Of a stretch of DNA of 64,000 nt, positions 20,952 through 30,215 are shown piece after piece. The stretch's first letter is position 1. Every line of letters begins with the position of its first letter. Where the stretch lies: NCBI RefSeq assembly GCF_016888335.1, contig NZ_JAFEJG010000004.1, forward strand, positions 992,001 through 1,056,000. Direction: 5' to 3'. The notes under the pieces are model-generated. The model was not told the origin of the DNA. It saw nothing but the letters and a program-made list of their open reading frames with translations, and did not search any database. Origin of the DNA: Janibacter endophyticus (GTDB lineage Bacteria; Actinomycetota; Actinomycetes; Actinomycetales; Dermatophilaceae). Both the position numbers and the translations under genes were made by a program.

Positions 20952-21776
20952 ATGGCTCACCCCACCGGCGCGTGCCCCCTTCGGATCGAGCGGGACGGTC
21001 ACGTCCAGACCTGGACGATCGACCTGCCCGAGCAGCGCAACCCGATCACCGGGCTCGACGTCATCGAGGCCCTCGAGGCGGCGGTGAGCGCGGCCAACGA
21101 CGCCGCGCAGGACGACTCGCTGCGGGTCGTCATCCTCACCGGGGCGGGGTCGGCCTTCTCCGCCGGCGGCAACATCAAGGCGATGCGGGACGGGGAGCCG
21201 CCCTTCGGCGGGCCGGTGCACGGGAGCCGTGAGGGCTACCGGCGCGGCGTGCAGCGCATCCCCGCCGCGATGGACCGGCTCGAGGTGCCGGTCGTCGCGG
21301 CCGTCAACGGCCCGGCCGTCGGGGCCGGTTGCGACCTCGCGGTGATGTGCGACCTGCGGGTGGCCTCGACGACGGCGTTCTTCGCGGAGTCCTTCGTCCA
21401 GCTCGGGATCATCCCCGGCGACGGCGGCGCCTGGCTGCTCACCCGCCTCGTCGGCCCGGCGCGCGCGGCCGAGATGGCCCTGACCGGTGACCGGGTGGAC
21501 GCCGAGACCGCGCTCGCGTGGGGTCTCGTCAACGCCGTCGTCGAGCCGGACGAGCTCCTCGACGCGGCCCGCGCGCTCGCCGACCGGGTCGCGAAGAACC
21601 CGCCCTACGCCGTGCGGATGGCCAAGGCGCTGCTCAAGGACGCGCTCGAGGTCCCCCTTCGCGCCAGCCTCGAGACCGCCGCCGCGATGCAGGCCGTCGC
21701 CCACACGACCGAGGACCACCGCGAGGCGGTCGCGGCCTTCCTCGAGAAGCGCCCGGGGACGTTCACCGGCCGCTGA
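20952..21776 (+). CDS. enoyl-CoA hydratase/isomerase (crotonase) family protein
   Basis: This 274-residue crotonase-fold protein probably acts on an acyl-CoA. The two oxyanion-hole segments are visible, SAFSAGGNIKAM and NGPAVGAGCDLAVMCDLRVA, plus GIIPGDGGAWLL. By hand alignment the glutamate in AAEMALTGDR (E164-like in rat hydratase) is kept, but the other catalytic position (E144-like) appears to be non-acidic, so the reaction may not be simple hydration. ATG at 20952 is chosen; ATGs at 20940 and 20943 are in frame and neither has a clear ribosome site. The gene is divergent from korA. Confidence 0.8.
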   Translation: MAHPTGACPLRIERDGHVQTWTIDLPEQRNPITGLDVIEALEAAVSAANDAAQDDSLRVVILTGAGSAFSAGGNIKAMRDGEPPFGGPVHGSREGYRRGVQRIPAAMDRLEVPVVAAVNGPAVGAGCDLAVMCDLRVASTTAFFAESFVQLGIIPGDGGAWLLTRLVGPARAAEMALTGDRVDAETALAWGLVNAVVEPDELLDAARALADRVAKNPPYAVRMAKALLKDALEVPLRASLETAAAMQAVAHTTEDHREAVAAFLEKRPGTFTGR

Positions 21777-21785
21777 ACCACAGCT

Positions 21786-21814
21786 GCCCGGGCAAGCTTC
21801 ACCACCGCCCGGGC
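21786..21814. terminator. hairpin at the convergent end (weak)
   Basis: Two copies of the self-complementary octamer GCCCGGGC (21786-21793 and 21807-21814) can pair across a 13-base loop. The hairpin sits between the convergent crotonase gene and the DUF120-like gene and overlaps the latter's stop. No T-tract follows. Confidence 0.35.
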
Positions 21815-22278
21815 AAAGGTGGGGTGGGTCGGCGCAGCTCCGCCTGGCCGGGGGCAAGGGCGAGCGTCACCTCGTCGCCGTAGCCCAGCCCGTCGATGAA
21901 GGGGGCGAGGACCTCCACGACCGTCGAGGGCTGGTGGTGCATCGGTTTGGTCTCGGGGTGCGGGTGGTAGATCAGGGCATCGACCTCGCGCCCGGCGTGC
22001 CCTATCCGGCACTCGACGAAGGAGAAGGTCTCCGGCGGGTGGACCTCGGTCCACGCCACGTCCTTGAAGCGCCACCTCGGCGTCGTCACCCGCAGCACCG
22101 CCGGCGCGAGGTCGACGTTGATCGTCGCGGGGTGAAAGCCATCGAGGTCGAGCCCGCGCCCGCGGAGGTGCGGCGCCTGCAGCGCGATCGTCCCCGCCGC
22201 GAAGGGCGAGCCCGGGCTGCGGCCCGAGGCGACGCCGTGCCCCTGCACGACGACGCCCCGGGCGGTCAGGTCTGGCAT
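21799..22278 (-). CDS. DUF120-like (CTP-dependent riboflavin kinase-like fold) protein
   Basis: This 159-residue protein is not a routine bacterial gene. The arrangement GHGVASGRSPGSPF near the start, then DGFHPATINVDL, then STVVEVLAPFIDGLGYGDEVTL near the end, matches the plan of the archaeal CTP-dependent riboflavin kinase (DUF120), in which the PGTLNV-type segment binds metal and nucleotide. Here PATINV keeps the Thr and Asn. Whether it makes FMN or only shares the fold cannot be told. ATG at 22276-22278 is used. The gene stands alone, 14 bp from the DUF4870 gene on the same strand. Confidence 0.5.
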   Translation of the reverse strand: MPDLTARGVVVQGHGVASGRSPGSPFAAGTIALQAPHLRGRGLDLDGFHPATINVDLAPAVLRVTTPRWRFKDVAWTEVHPPETFSFVECRIGHAGREVDALIYHPHPETKPMHHQPSTVVEVLAPFIDGLGYGDEVTLALAPGQAELRRPTPPLPGRW

Positions 22279-22292
22279 GACGCCAGTGTGGA

Positions 22293-22712
22293 TCAGCTGA
22301 CGAAGCGCGGCGTCATCGGCGGCTGCCACATCTCCCCGTTGTTGGCCTTCATCGCGCCGATCACGTGGATCACGGTCGCGATGACGACCACGAGCGGGTA
22401 GGTGAGGAAGCCGACGAGGACGAACATCAGCAGCCCCGAGATCGCGAGCAGGATGAGCGTCATGATCTGCACGTTGAGGCTGTTCGCCGCGTGCTGCCGG
22501 ACGAAGTCGCCACGGTCCCTGTACATGAGGTAGACGACGAGGCTCGCGACGAAGCCGAGCGTCCCGGCCGACAGCGGCAGCGCGATCGCCGGCGCGAGGT
22601 GCGCGAGCATGCCGTAGCTGCGCTGCTGCTCGGGCGCGAGCGCCTCGGGCCCGGGCGGGTAGACGCCCGGCTGCTGCGGGTTCGGGTAGGGCTGGTTCGG
22701 GATCTGGCTCAT
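22293..22712 (-). CDS. DUF4870 domain-containing membrane protein
   Basis: This 139-residue protein has a Pro/Gln/Tyr-rich N-terminal tail (about residues 1-35) followed by the DUF4870 membrane domain: a first helix after RSYGMLAHLAPAIALPLS, VVYLMYRDRGDFVRQHAANSLN, and two further helices (IMTLILLAISGLLMFVLVGF; YPLVVVIATVIHVIGAMKA). The family is related to Tic20-like proteins and has no established function. The ATG at 22710-22712 has an AGGAGAG ribosome site. Confidence 0.85.
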   Translation of the reverse strand: MSQIPNQPYPNPQQPGVYPPGPEALAPEQQRSYGMLAHLAPAIALPLSAGTLGFVASLVVYLMYRDRGDFVRQHAANSLNVQIMTLILLAISGLLMFVLVGFLTYPLVVVIATVIHVIGAMKANNGEMWQPPMTPRFVS

Positions 22713-23040
22713 CGCTCTCCTGAGGTTCGTGCGGACTCTCCTACCCTCCAACACCACGGGCCATGCGGACCATCCCGCGGTCCTCCGAGGCGAACGGGGG
22801 ACATCCCCCCTGACGCGACGAGGGGACCGACGACTCCTCCACGCGTGACTCGCGGGTATGACGACCGTTGCGGAGCATCACGGTGCCGCCGAGCCCAAGT
22901 TCTCAGGGTCAGCTCGCGCACCGGCTCATGCACCGGTCGTCGGACCCGCGGGTAGCTTCTGGCCGCAGGGGAGGATGCGCCCGCGTGGAGGCGCTTCATG
23001 GGCTCGTCGCACCTCAGGGTCCAGGGCAACGACGGGGGAG
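22713..23040. other. 328-bp divergent spacer upstream of the second nuo operon
   Basis: No supported gene is seen here. A frame open from 22858 runs into nuoA2 but has no family-like sequence. The word CGCGGGTA occurs twice (about 22850 and 22949). The promoter of the nuoA2-N2 operon must lie in this spacer or just beyond it, but no convincing -35/-10 pair stood out. A GGGGGAG ribosome site closes the region at 23034-23040. Confidence 0.5.
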
Positions 23041-23415
23041 ATGGCTAGGGTGTGCCGGGTGGAGGGCTATGTCGTCGTCGCCGGGACGCTGCTCGCGGGC
23101 ATCGCCCTCGTGATCGCGGCGTACACGGCGCGTCGCCTGCTCGCCCCGGCCGCCCCGACCCGGGCCAAGCTCACGACCTACGAGTCGGGCGTCGACCCCG
23201 TCGGTGACGGTTGGTCCCAGGCCCAGGTGCGCTATCTCGCCTACGCCTACCTCTACGTGATCTTCGCGGTCGACGCCGTCTACCTCTTCCCGTGGGCGCT
23301 CGTGCTGCGCAGCGACCTCGGGCTCGCGAGCCTGGTCGAGGTCGCGGTCTTCATCGGCATCGTCCTCGTCGGCCTGCTCCACGCGGCCCGGCGTGGCCTG
23401 CTGAGGTGGGTGTGA
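23041..23415 (+). CDS. nuoA: complex I subunit A, second copy
   Basis: This three-helix membrane subunit (124 residues) heads the second complex I-like operon. The family motif is seen as [24 protein letters not shown] followed by [11 protein letters not shown]; the usual YEcG has Ser in place of Cys. The start is ambiguous. ATG at 23041 directly abuts the GGGGGAG ribosome site, while GTG at 23050 gives better spacing (9 bases) and GTG at 23059 is also possible; the membrane domain is the same in all cases. Confidence 0.88.
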   Translation: MARVCRVEGYVVVAGTLLAGIALVIAAYTARRLLAPAAPTRAKLTTYESGVDPVGDGWSQAQVRYLAYAYLYVIFAVDAVYLFPWALVLRSDLGLASLVEVAVFIGIVLVGLLHAARRGLLRWV

Positions 23416-24065
23416 TGCCGACCGACCTGCCCATGCCCCGTGTCGGCGCCGTCGGCGGGCACGCCCCGCGCCCGATGAAGGTCGTCCTCGGCTGGGGGCG
23501 CCGATACAGCCTGTGGGTCTTCAACTTCGGGCTCGCGTGCTGCGCCATCGAGTTCATCGCGGCGTCGATGTCCCGGCACGACTTCATGCGGCTCGGCGTC
23601 ATCCCCTTCGCCCCCGGCCCCCGGCAGGCCGACCTCATGGTCGTCTCCGGCACGGTCACCGACAAGATGGCCCCGTCGATCCGCCGGCTCTACGACCAGA
23701 TGCCCGAGCCGAAGTACGTCATCTCCTTCGGTGCCTGCTCCAACTCCGGCGGCCCCTACTGGGACAGCTACTCGGTGACCAAGGGCGTCGACCAGATCAT
23801 CCCCGTCGACGTCTACGTCCCCGGCTGCCCGCCCCGCCCCGAGGCCCTGCTCCACGGGATCATGAAGCTCCAGGAGCGCATCGCCGCCGAGTCCCTGACG
23901 ACGGCCGGTTTGCGCCAGCGGTACGCAGGCCACCGCACCGCCGAGTCGGGCGAGGTCCAGCGTGACCTCGTCGCGGCACCCAGGGCGAAGGGGGCCCGCC
24001 GGCCTCCGCGACGGCCGGCCGGTACCCCTTCGGCCGGGTCCTCGGACGGAGGCGACGATGCCTGA
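23415..24065 (+). CDS. nuoB: complex I subunit B (N2 cluster), second copy
   Basis: NuoB holds the terminal 4Fe-4S cluster N2 that reduces quinone. All four ligands are present with normal spacing: C42 and C43 (ACCAIEF), C108 (GACSNSGG) and C138 ([11 protein letters not shown]). It is 216 residues, with a basic, Pro/Arg-rich C-terminal tail after about residue 175 that is not part of the family core. The start overlaps the nuoA2 stop (TGATG). Normally the N2 pocket is completed by NuoD, which this operon does not encode. Confidence 0.93.
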   Translation: MPTDLPMPRVGAVGGHAPRPMKVVLGWGRRYSLWVFNFGLACCAIEFIAASMSRHDFMRLGVIPFAPGPRQADLMVVSGTVTDKMAPSIRRLYDQMPEPKYVISFGACSNSGGPYWDSYSVTKGVDQIIPVDVYVPGCPPRPEALLHGIMKLQERIAAESLTTAGLRQRYAGHRTAESGEVQRDLVAAPRAKGARRPPRRPAGTPSAGSSDGGDDA

Positions 24066-24600
24066 GGAGCGGCTCACAACGAGGCCGGACGAGTGGGTGC
24101 GGGCGGTCGCCGACGCCCGCGACCGGGGCTACGTCTTCTTCGACTGGCTGAGCGCCGTCGACCAGACCGACGCCGCCGATGACCCGGGGATCGAGGTGGT
24201 GTGCCACCTCATCGACCCCGAGCCGACGGCGGAGCGGGATCAGCGGAGGATGCTGCTGCGCACCCGGGTGCCCGAGGGGGAGGCGCTCGCGAGCATCACC
24301 GGGGTCTTCGCCGGGGCGGCCTGGCACGAGCGCGAGACGCACGAGATGTTCGGCCTCGGCTTCGACGGCTTCACCGACCCCAGCGGTCTCGGGCTGCGAC
24401 CGCTCCTGCTGCCCACCGGCTTCGAGGGCACCCCGCTGCGCAAGTCCTTCGTCCTCGCCTCCCGCGCGACGAAGCCGTGGCCGGGCGGCAAGGAGCCGGG
24501 CGAAGGGCACTCGAGCAGGTCGCCGAGCCGCCGTCGTGTCCAGGCACCCGGAGTGCCCGGCCCCGAGTGGGGCGCCGAGCCGGAGCCCGCCGATGAGTGA
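24058..24600 (+). CDS. nuoC: complex I subunit C (30-kDa), second copy
   Basis: This 180-residue subunit contacts NuoB and NuoD in known complexes. The signature [20 protein letters not shown] and [16 protein letters not shown] are clear, matching the E-R-E-x-x-[DE]-M-[FY]-G pattern of the 30-kDa family. It is a separate protein, not a NuoCD fusion. After residue 145 a hydrophilic tail replaces what would be the end of NuoC. The start overlaps nuoB2 by 8 bases and the stop overlaps nuoH2, so there is no room for nuoD. Confidence 0.9.
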   Translation: MPEERLTTRPDEWVRAVADARDRGYVFFDWLSAVDQTDAADDPGIEVVCHLIDPEPTAERDQRRMLLRTRVPEGEALASITGVFAGAAWHERETHEMFGLGFDGFTDPSGLGLRPLLLPTGFEGTPLRKSFVLASRATKPWPGGKEPGEGHSSRSPSRRRVQAPGVPGPEWGAEPEPADE

Positions 24601-25558
24601 GCTCGAGATCCTCCTGCGCAGCGTGAGCGCCCTGGCCGCCGTCCTCGTCCTGCCCCTGATCGTCGGCTACGCCGAGCACAAGGTGATGGCGCACATGCAG
24701 GGCCGGCTCGGGCCGATGTACGCCGGCGGCTTCCACGGCTGGGCCCAGCTCGTCGCCGACGGGGTGAAGTTCGTGCAGAAGGAGGACATCACCCCCGCGG
24801 CCGCCGACCGTCGCGTCTTCCGCCTCGCCCCCGCCGTCGCGCTCGTGCCCTACATCCTGGCGATCGCGCTGCTGCCGCTGCACCCTGCGGGCGCGCTCGC
24901 CGACGTGCCGCTCTCGGTCGTCGCGGTCCTCGCCGCCACCGGCGTCGGGGCGCTCGGCACCCTCATGGCCGGCTGGGCGTCGGCGAACAAGTACGCGCTC
25001 CTCGGCGCGATGCGCTCGGCCGCCCAGCTCGTCTCCTACGAGCTGCCGCTCGTGCTCACCGTCGCCTCCGTCGCGATGGCTGCCGGCACCCTCTCGCTCG
25101 GCGTCGTCGTCGAGCAGTGGCACCCGCTGTGGCTGCTCTGGCAGCTGCCCGGCGCCCTCGTCTTCCTCGTCGCCGCCGTGGCCGAGCTGCAGCGGCCCCC
25201 CTTCGACGCGCCGATCGCCGACTCCGAGGTCGTCATGGGTCCGTGGACCGAGTACTCCGGCCTGCGCTTCGCGTTCTTCATGCTCGCGGAGTACGCCGGC
25301 ATCGTCGTGATGTCGCTGCTCTTCGCCGTGCTCTTCCTCGGCGGCTGGCGCGGGCTCGGCGTCGACGCGGTGCCGGCGCTCGGTGTGGCGTGGGTGCTGC
25401 TCAAAGCCGCGGTCATCGCCTTCGTCATCATCTGGGTGCGGGTCAGCTGGCCGCGGCTGCGCGAGGACCAGCTGCAGCACCTCGCCTGGGCGCGGCTCGT
25501 CCCGCTCGCGCTGCTCCAGCTGGCGATCACCGCCGTCGGGGTGGTGGTGACGGCATGA
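24593..25558 (+). CDS. nuoH: complex I subunit H, second copy
   Basis: This 321-residue membrane subunit has about eight helices. The quinone-chamber loops are recognisable ([56 protein letters not shown]). Compared with the first NuoH the acidic loop reads IADSEV rather than AEGEGE, so one acidic position differs. It lacks the long tail of the first copy. It follows nuoC2 directly by an 8-base overlap. Confidence 0.93.
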   Translation: MSELEILLRSVSALAAVLVLPLIVGYAEHKVMAHMQGRLGPMYAGGFHGWAQLVADGVKFVQKEDITPAAADRRVFRLAPAVALVPYILAIALLPLHPAGALADVPLSVVAVLAATGVGALGTLMAGWASANKYALLGAMRSAAQLVSYELPLVLTVASVAMAAGTLSLGVVVEQWHPLWLLWQLPGALVFLVAAVAELQRPPFDAPIADSEVVMGPWTEYSGLRFAFFMLAEYAGIVVMSLLFAVLFLGGWRGLGVDAVPALGVAWVLLKAAVIAFVIIWVRVSWPRLREDQLQHLAWARLVPLALLQLAITAVGVVVTA

Positions 25559-26133
25559 GCGCGAAGGGGGAGCGACCCACCTCGGGTGGTCTGGTGCCCG
25601 GCCTGCTCGGCGGCATGGTCACGACGGCCAAGCAGATGCTCGCGCCGTCGCGCACGGCCGAGTACCCGGACGTCGCACCGACGCTGCCCGCCCGCTCGCG
25701 CGGTGTCATCGCGCTCATCGAGGCGAACTGCACGTCCTGCATGCTCTGCGCCCGCGAGTGCCCGGACTGGTGCATCTACATCGACTCGCACAAGGAAGAG
25801 GTCGCGCCGACCGCACCGAGTGGGCGCGCGCGGCAGCGCAACGTCCTCGACCGCTTCGCCATCGACTTCTCGCTGTGCATGTACTGCGGCATCTGCGTCG
25901 AGGTCTGTCCCTTCGACGCGCTCGAGTGGAGCCCGCAGTTCGAGTACGCCGAGACCGACATCCGCGAGCTGCTCCACGAGAAGGACCGGCTCGGGGAGTG
26001 GGCCCAGACCGTGCCCGTGCCGCCGCCGCTCGACCCGGGGGCCGAGCCGGCCGCGGAGGTCGCCTCGAGCACCCGGCCCGCCCGGCGCGGGGGGCTGAGC
26101 CCCAAGGCCCGTCCCGCACGGAGCGACCCGTGA
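25555..26133 (+). CDS. nuoI: complex I subunit I (two 4Fe-4S), second copy
   Basis: This ferredoxin-like subunit (192 residues) has two complete 4Fe-4S motifs, [12 protein letters not shown] with a following WCIYID, and [16 protein letters not shown]. In complexes without NuoE-F-G this subunit is the presumed docking point for reduced ferredoxin. The ATG overlaps the nuoH2 stop (ATGA). A Pro/Arg/Ala-rich tail follows after about residue 160. Its presence without NuoG is the strongest hint that the complex takes electrons from ferredoxin. Confidence 0.93.
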   Translation: MSAKGERPTSGGLVPGLLGGMVTTAKQMLAPSRTAEYPDVAPTLPARSRGVIALIEANCTSCMLCARECPDWCIYIDSHKEEVAPTAPSGRARQRNVLDRFAIDFSLCMYCGICVEVCPFDALEWSPQFEYAETDIRELLHEKDRLGEWAQTVPVPPPLDPGAEPAAEVASSTRPARRGGLSPKARPARSDP

Positions 26134-26660
26134 GCGCCGTCGAGGGCGCGGTCGTCGGCCTCGGCGCGATCGCCTGCGTCGCGGGGCTGCTCGCTGTCGT
26201 CTCGACCCGCCTGCTGCGGGCCGCGCTGTGGCTCGTCGTCGCGCTCGTCGCCGGGGCCGGCGTCTACCTCGCGCTCGGGGCCGAGCTCGTCGCGCTCGTG
26301 CAGGTCCTCGTCTACGTCGGCGCGGTCGTCGTCCTCGTCGTCCTCGCTCTCATGGTCACCCGCTCGCCGCTGCGCGCCGTGCCCGAGCACAGCGGCTCGG
26401 CCGGGCGGCGGCTGGCCGCCGCCGTGGCCGGGCTGGGCACGGCCGGTCTGCTGCTCGCCGTCCTCGTCCCGCTGGCCCGCGCCTGGGACGAAGGGGGGAC
26501 CGCCGCGGGTGGCGCGGGTGGCCCCCGGCCTGCCGACAGCGAGGGCATCGCCGAGCAGATCTTCGGCACCTGGGTGCTCCCCTTCGAGCTTCTCTCCCTC
26601 CTCCTGCTCGTCGCGCTCGTCACGGCGCTGGCGATCACCCGGGGTGAGCGCACCCGATGA
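26130..26660 (+). CDS. nuoJ: complex I subunit J, second copy
   Basis: This 176-residue membrane subunit has five hydrophobic segments. The conserved third helix reads [23 protein letters not shown], matching the VxIFVYxGAVM pattern of NuoJ. It is shorter than the first copy (257) because it lacks the hydrophilic tail. The GTG start overlaps the nuoI2 stop. Confidence 0.9.
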   Translation: MSAVEGAVVGLGAIACVAGLLAVVSTRLLRAALWLVVALVAGAGVYLALGAELVALVQVLVYVGAVVVLVVLALMVTRSPLRAVPEHSGSAGRRLAAAVAGLGTAGLLLAVLVPLARAWDEGGTAAGGAGGPRPADSEGIAEQIFGTWVLPFELLSLLLLVALVTALAITRGERTR

Positions 26661-26959
26661 CCGCGCTCGCCCCCTTCGTCATCGCCTCGGTCCTCGCCGG
26701 CCTCGGGGTCTACGGGGTCATCGCCCGCCGCAACGCGATGCTCGTGCTCGTCGGGCTCGAGCTCATCCTGCTCGCGGCCGGGATCATCCTCGTGACCGCC
26801 GGCGCGCTCGGCCCGGACACCGCGGCGAGCGGCAACGTGCTCACCCTCTTCGTCATCACCATCGCCGCCGCCGAGGTCGTCCTCGCGCTCGCGATCCTCG
26901 TCGCGGCCTACCGGGCACAGGGGCACGTCGACCTCGAGCGCTCGGGTGATCTGCCGTGA
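26657..26959 (+). CDS. nuoK: complex I subunit K, second copy
   Basis: This 100-residue three-helix subunit keeps the two membrane glutamates (VLVGLELILLAAGIIL and AAAEVVLALAILV). It overlaps both neighbours through stop-start junctions. Length and residues are normal for NuoK. Confidence 0.92.
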   Translation: MTALAPFVIASVLAGLGVYGVIARRNAMLVLVGLELILLAAGIILVTAGALGPDTAASGNVLTLFVITIAAAEVVLALAILVAAYRAQGHVDLERSGDLP

Positions 26960-28683
26960 CGGTCGACATCGGCGGATTCACCCTCGCCCCCAGCCTCCAC
27001 CTCACCTCCGCGACGCTGACGATCGCGGCGGTCGTCGTGCTCGTCACCGTCTGCGTCCAGGTCTTCTCGCTCTGGTACCTGCGTGAGGACCCGCGGCGCG
27101 GCTCCTTCCAGGGCACGGTCGCGCTCTTCGGTGCCGCGATGCTCCTGCTCGTCCTCTCCGGCGACATCGTCCTCACGGTCATCGGTTGGGAGGTCATGGG
27201 CTGGTGCTCCTACCTGCTCATCGGCCACCACAGCGAGCGGGCGAGCGCCCGGCGGGCCGCGCAGAAGGCCTACCTCGTCACCCGGGTCGCCGACATCGGG
27301 CTGATCAGCGGTGTCGCCCTGCTCATCGCCGGCGCCCGGACGACCTCGCTCGCGGGGATCCACGAGCACTGGACCAGCGCCCCCGACACCCTCCTCGGCG
27401 CCCCCGCCGCGACCTGGGCCATGGCGCTCATCGTCATCGGCGTCCTCGGCAAGGCGGCCCAGCTCCCCTTCGCCGACTGGCTGCCCGACGCGATGGAGGG
27501 CCCGACCCCCGCCTCCGCCCTCATCCACGCGGCGACGATGGTCGCCGCCGGCACCGTGCTGCTCGCCCAGCTCGAGCCGATCCTGCGCCAGGCGACCGGC
27601 GCGCGGATCCTGCTCGGGGTGAGCGTCGCGCTGACGATGGTGCTCGCGGCGCTGCTCGCGGTCTTCCAGGCCGACCTCAAGCGGCTGCTCGCGTGGTCGA
27701 CGGTCAGCCAGGTCGCGATCATGCTCTCGCCCTTCGCGCTGACCAACGCCGCCGGGACCGCGCACGGTGCCGTCGGTGCGGGGCTGGGGCACATGTACGG
27801 TCACGCCCTCTTCAAGGCGCTGCTCTTCCTCACCGTGGGCTGGCTCGCGACGACCGCCGGTGGCACCTCGGCGCGGCTGCTCGCGGGGACTGCCCGCCGG
27901 CACCCCGTCGCGATGCTCTCCTGGGCGCTCGGCCTTGCCGCGCTCGCCGGCCTGCCGCTCGTCGTCGGCGGCGTGACCAAGGAGCACGTCGTCGCTGTCG
28001 CGCTCGACACGACCCGCAACGCCGACCGGAGCGCCGACCCGGCCTGGCTGCCGCTGCTCGTCCTCGTCGCGCTCGTCGTCACCGTCGTGCTCACCGCCGG
28101 GTACGCCGCCCGCGCGCTCGCCGTCGGGCTCCTCGTGGGCCGCGACGAGCCGGCCCGGACCCGCGCCGTCATGCCGCCCGCGATCGTCGGTGTCCTCACA
28201 GCGCTCGCGCTCGGCACGCTCGTCGGCGGGCTCGTCGTCGCGATGGGCGCCTTCGACCCCGCCGGGCACGCGAGCCTCGTGCTCGTCATCGTCGTCACCC
28301 TGCTCGTCGTGCTCGGTGCCGCGGTCGGCGGGTGGCTCAGCCTCGACGGCGACCCCATCGGTGACGGCACCGGTCGGCTCGCGCGGCTGGCAGGCGCCGG
28401 GCTGCACGTCGACCGCGCGTACACCGGCCTCGTCGCCCGCCCCGTCCTCGCGCTCGCCCGGCTCGCGGCCTTCGTCGACGACGCCGTCATCGGCACCTAC
28501 GCCCGCGGCGCCGGGTGGCTCGTCGACGGTCTCGGCGCCGTGGGCGACGCCGGGCACCGCCGCGCCCGTCCCGCGACGGCCACCCTGCTCGTCGGCCTCG
28601 GGGCCGTCCTGCTCGTCGGGGTGACGCTCGTGCTCGTGCTCGCCGGGGCCGATCCCCAGCCGGCCCTCGGGGGTGCGCGATGA
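26956..28683 (+). CDS. nuoL: complex I subunit L, second copy
   Basis: This antiporter-like subunit (575 residues, against 647 in the first copy) retains the TM5 glutamate (VIGWEVMGWCSYLLIG), the TM7 lysine (LGKAAQLPFADWLPDAM), the HAATMVAAGTVLL helix, the FKALLFLTVGW lysine and the TM12-like lysine (GGVTKEHVVAVAL). A final membrane helix (TATLLVGLGAVLLVGVTLVLV) is present, so a lateral-helix anchor probably remains although the connecting part is shorter. The GTG start overlaps the nuoK2 stop. Confidence 0.93.
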   Translation: MTVDIGGFTLAPSLHLTSATLTIAAVVVLVTVCVQVFSLWYLREDPRRGSFQGTVALFGAAMLLLVLSGDIVLTVIGWEVMGWCSYLLIGHHSERASARRAAQKAYLVTRVADIGLISGVALLIAGARTTSLAGIHEHWTSAPDTLLGAPAATWAMALIVIGVLGKAAQLPFADWLPDAMEGPTPASALIHAATMVAAGTVLLAQLEPILRQATGARILLGVSVALTMVLAALLAVFQADLKRLLAWSTVSQVAIMLSPFALTNAAGTAHGAVGAGLGHMYGHALFKALLFLTVGWLATTAGGTSARLLAGTARRHPVAMLSWALGLAALAGLPLVVGGVTKEHVVAVALDTTRNADRSADPAWLPLLVLVALVVTVVLTAGYAARALAVGLLVGRDEPARTRAVMPPAIVGVLTALALGTLVGGLVVAMGAFDPAGHASLVLVIVVTLLVVLGAAVGGWLSLDGDPIGDGTGRLARLAGAGLHVDRAYTGLVARPVLALARLAAFVDDAVIGTYARGAGWLVDGLGAVGDAGHRRARPATATLLVGLGAVLLVGVTLVLVLAGADPQPALGGAR

Positions 28684-30215
28684 CCCTCGCTCTCGCACTG
28701 CTCGTCCCGCTCGCCGCGGCGCTCGCGCTGCTCGGCGGTCTCGCCCCGCGCCGCGAGCCGTGGCTCGTCGTCGGGTCCTCGGTGGTCTCGCTCGGTCTGC
28801 TCGCCATCGCCTGGGCGGGTGGCGTCGGCGTCGACGTCGCCTGGCTGCCCGCGCTCGACCTGCGCCTCGCGCTCGCCGTCGACGGGCTCTCCGGCCCGCT
28901 CATGGTCCTCACCCTCGTCGTCGTCGCGCTCGCCGCGCTCGTCCCACCCCCAGGCGCTGCCGGCGACGCCGCCGCCGCGGACGACCGCGCTGTCGACGGT
29001 CCGGGCAGCCTCGCCACGTACTACGCCTGCCTGCTGCTCACCGCCGCCGGAGCGCTGCTCACCTTCGCCGCCCGCGACGCCCTGCTCTTCGTCATCGCCT
29101 TCGAGTGCGTGCTCATCCCGATGTGGGTGCTCATCACCCGCTTCGGCGACCCATCGACGCGTCGCGAGGCCGGGTGGCTCTTCGTGCTCTACACCGGCCT
29201 CGGGTCGGTCACCCTGCTCGTCGGCGTCCTCGCGCTCGTGCGCCTGGCCGGCACCTCCGACCTCGAGGTGCTCGCCGCGACGGCCGGCGGCGTGCTCACC
29301 CCTGGTCAGCAGCTGCTCGTCGCCGTCCTGCTCACGGCCGGGCTCGCGATCAAGGTCCCCGTCTGGCCCCTGCACACCTGGCTGCCGGCCGCGCACTCCA
29401 GCGCCCCGACCGCCGGGTCGATGCTCCTCGCCGCGGTGCTGCTCAAGCTCGGCACCTACGGCCTCATCCGGCTGCCGCTCGCGAGCGTCCCCGAGGGCTT
29501 CGCCCAGATCGCCCCGGCCCTCGGCGCGCTCGGTGTCGTCGGCATCCTCTGGGGCGGGCTCGTCTGCCTCGTCGAGGCCGACCTCAAGCGCGTCATCGCG
29601 TGGTCCTCCGTGGCGCACATGGGATTCGTCGTGCTCGCGCTCGCCGCGGGCAACCAGACCGGGGTCGCCGCAGCCGTCCTCGGCAACCTCGCCCACGGCG
29701 TCGTCTCGGCGCTCCTCTTCGCCACGGTCGGCGTGCTCAAGAGCGGGTGGGGGAGCGGGCTGCTCCGCGACCGCCCCGCCCTGCGCGACACCCACCCGCG
29801 ACTCGGGGTGCTGCTGCTCGTCGGGCTGGCGGCCGGTGCCGGTCTGCCCGGTCTCGCGGTCTTCTGGGGGGAGCTCGGTGCCCTCGTCGCGGCGTGGCAG
29901 CCGGCGACCGACCGGTCGGCGGGCTTCTTCGCCGCCCTCGCGGTCCTCGCCGCGGTCGGTGCGGCCCTCGCCGGTGTCTACTCCGTCCGGCTCGTCCGGG
30001 CCGTGTGGCTCGGTGACGCCTCGAGCGTCACCGGCCGTCTGCGCGGAGGCGGCGACTGCGATGTCGCGACGGTCACCCCCTTCGCCGTGCGTCGTGGTGA
30101 CCTCGTCGCCATGACGACCCTCGCGGCGCTCACCGTGCTCCTCGGCGTCGCGCCAGGGCTCGTCATGTCGGTCACCCAGCCGGTGATCGAGATGCTGCCG
30201 GGGGTGGGCCGATGA
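28680..30215 (+). CDS. nuoM: complex I subunit M, second copy
   Basis: This 511-residue antiporter-like subunit has the TM5 glutamate (FECVLIPMWVLI), both central lysines (AIKVPVWPLHTWLPAAH; LLKLGTYGLIRL) and the TM12 glutamate (LAVFWGELGAL). It therefore looks competent for proton pumping. The start overlaps the nuoL2 stop (ATGA). Confidence 0.93.
   Translation: MTLALALLVPLAAALALLGGLAPRREPWLVVGSSVVSLGLLAIAWAGGVGVDVAWLPALDLRLALAVDGLSGPLMVLTLVVVALAALVPPPGAAGDAAAADDRAVDGPGSLATYYACLLLTAAGALLTFAARDALLFVIAFECVLIPMWVLITRFGDPSTRREAGWLFVLYTGLGSVTLLVGVLALVRLAGTSDLEVLAATAGGVLTPGQQLLVAVLLTAGLAIKVPVWPLHTWLPAAHSSAPTAGSMLLAAVLLKLGTYGLIRLPLASVPEGFAQIAPALGALGVVGILWGGLVCLVEADLKRVIAWSSVAHMGFVVLALAAGNQTGVAAAVLGNLAHGVVSALLFATVGVLKSGWGSGLLRDRPALRDTHPRLGVLLLVGLAAGAGLPGLAVFWGELGALVAAWQPATDRSAGFFAALAVLAAVGAALAGVYSVRLVRAVWLGDASSVTGRLRGGGDCDVATVTPFAVRRGDLVAMTTLAALTVLLGVAPGLVMSVTQPVIEMLPGVGR

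Noticed and set aside
22858-23040. N-terminal extension of nuoA2 by about 60 residues
   Set aside because: NuoA proteins start with the first membrane helix; the extension has no similarity to the family and a ribosome site sits right before 23041.
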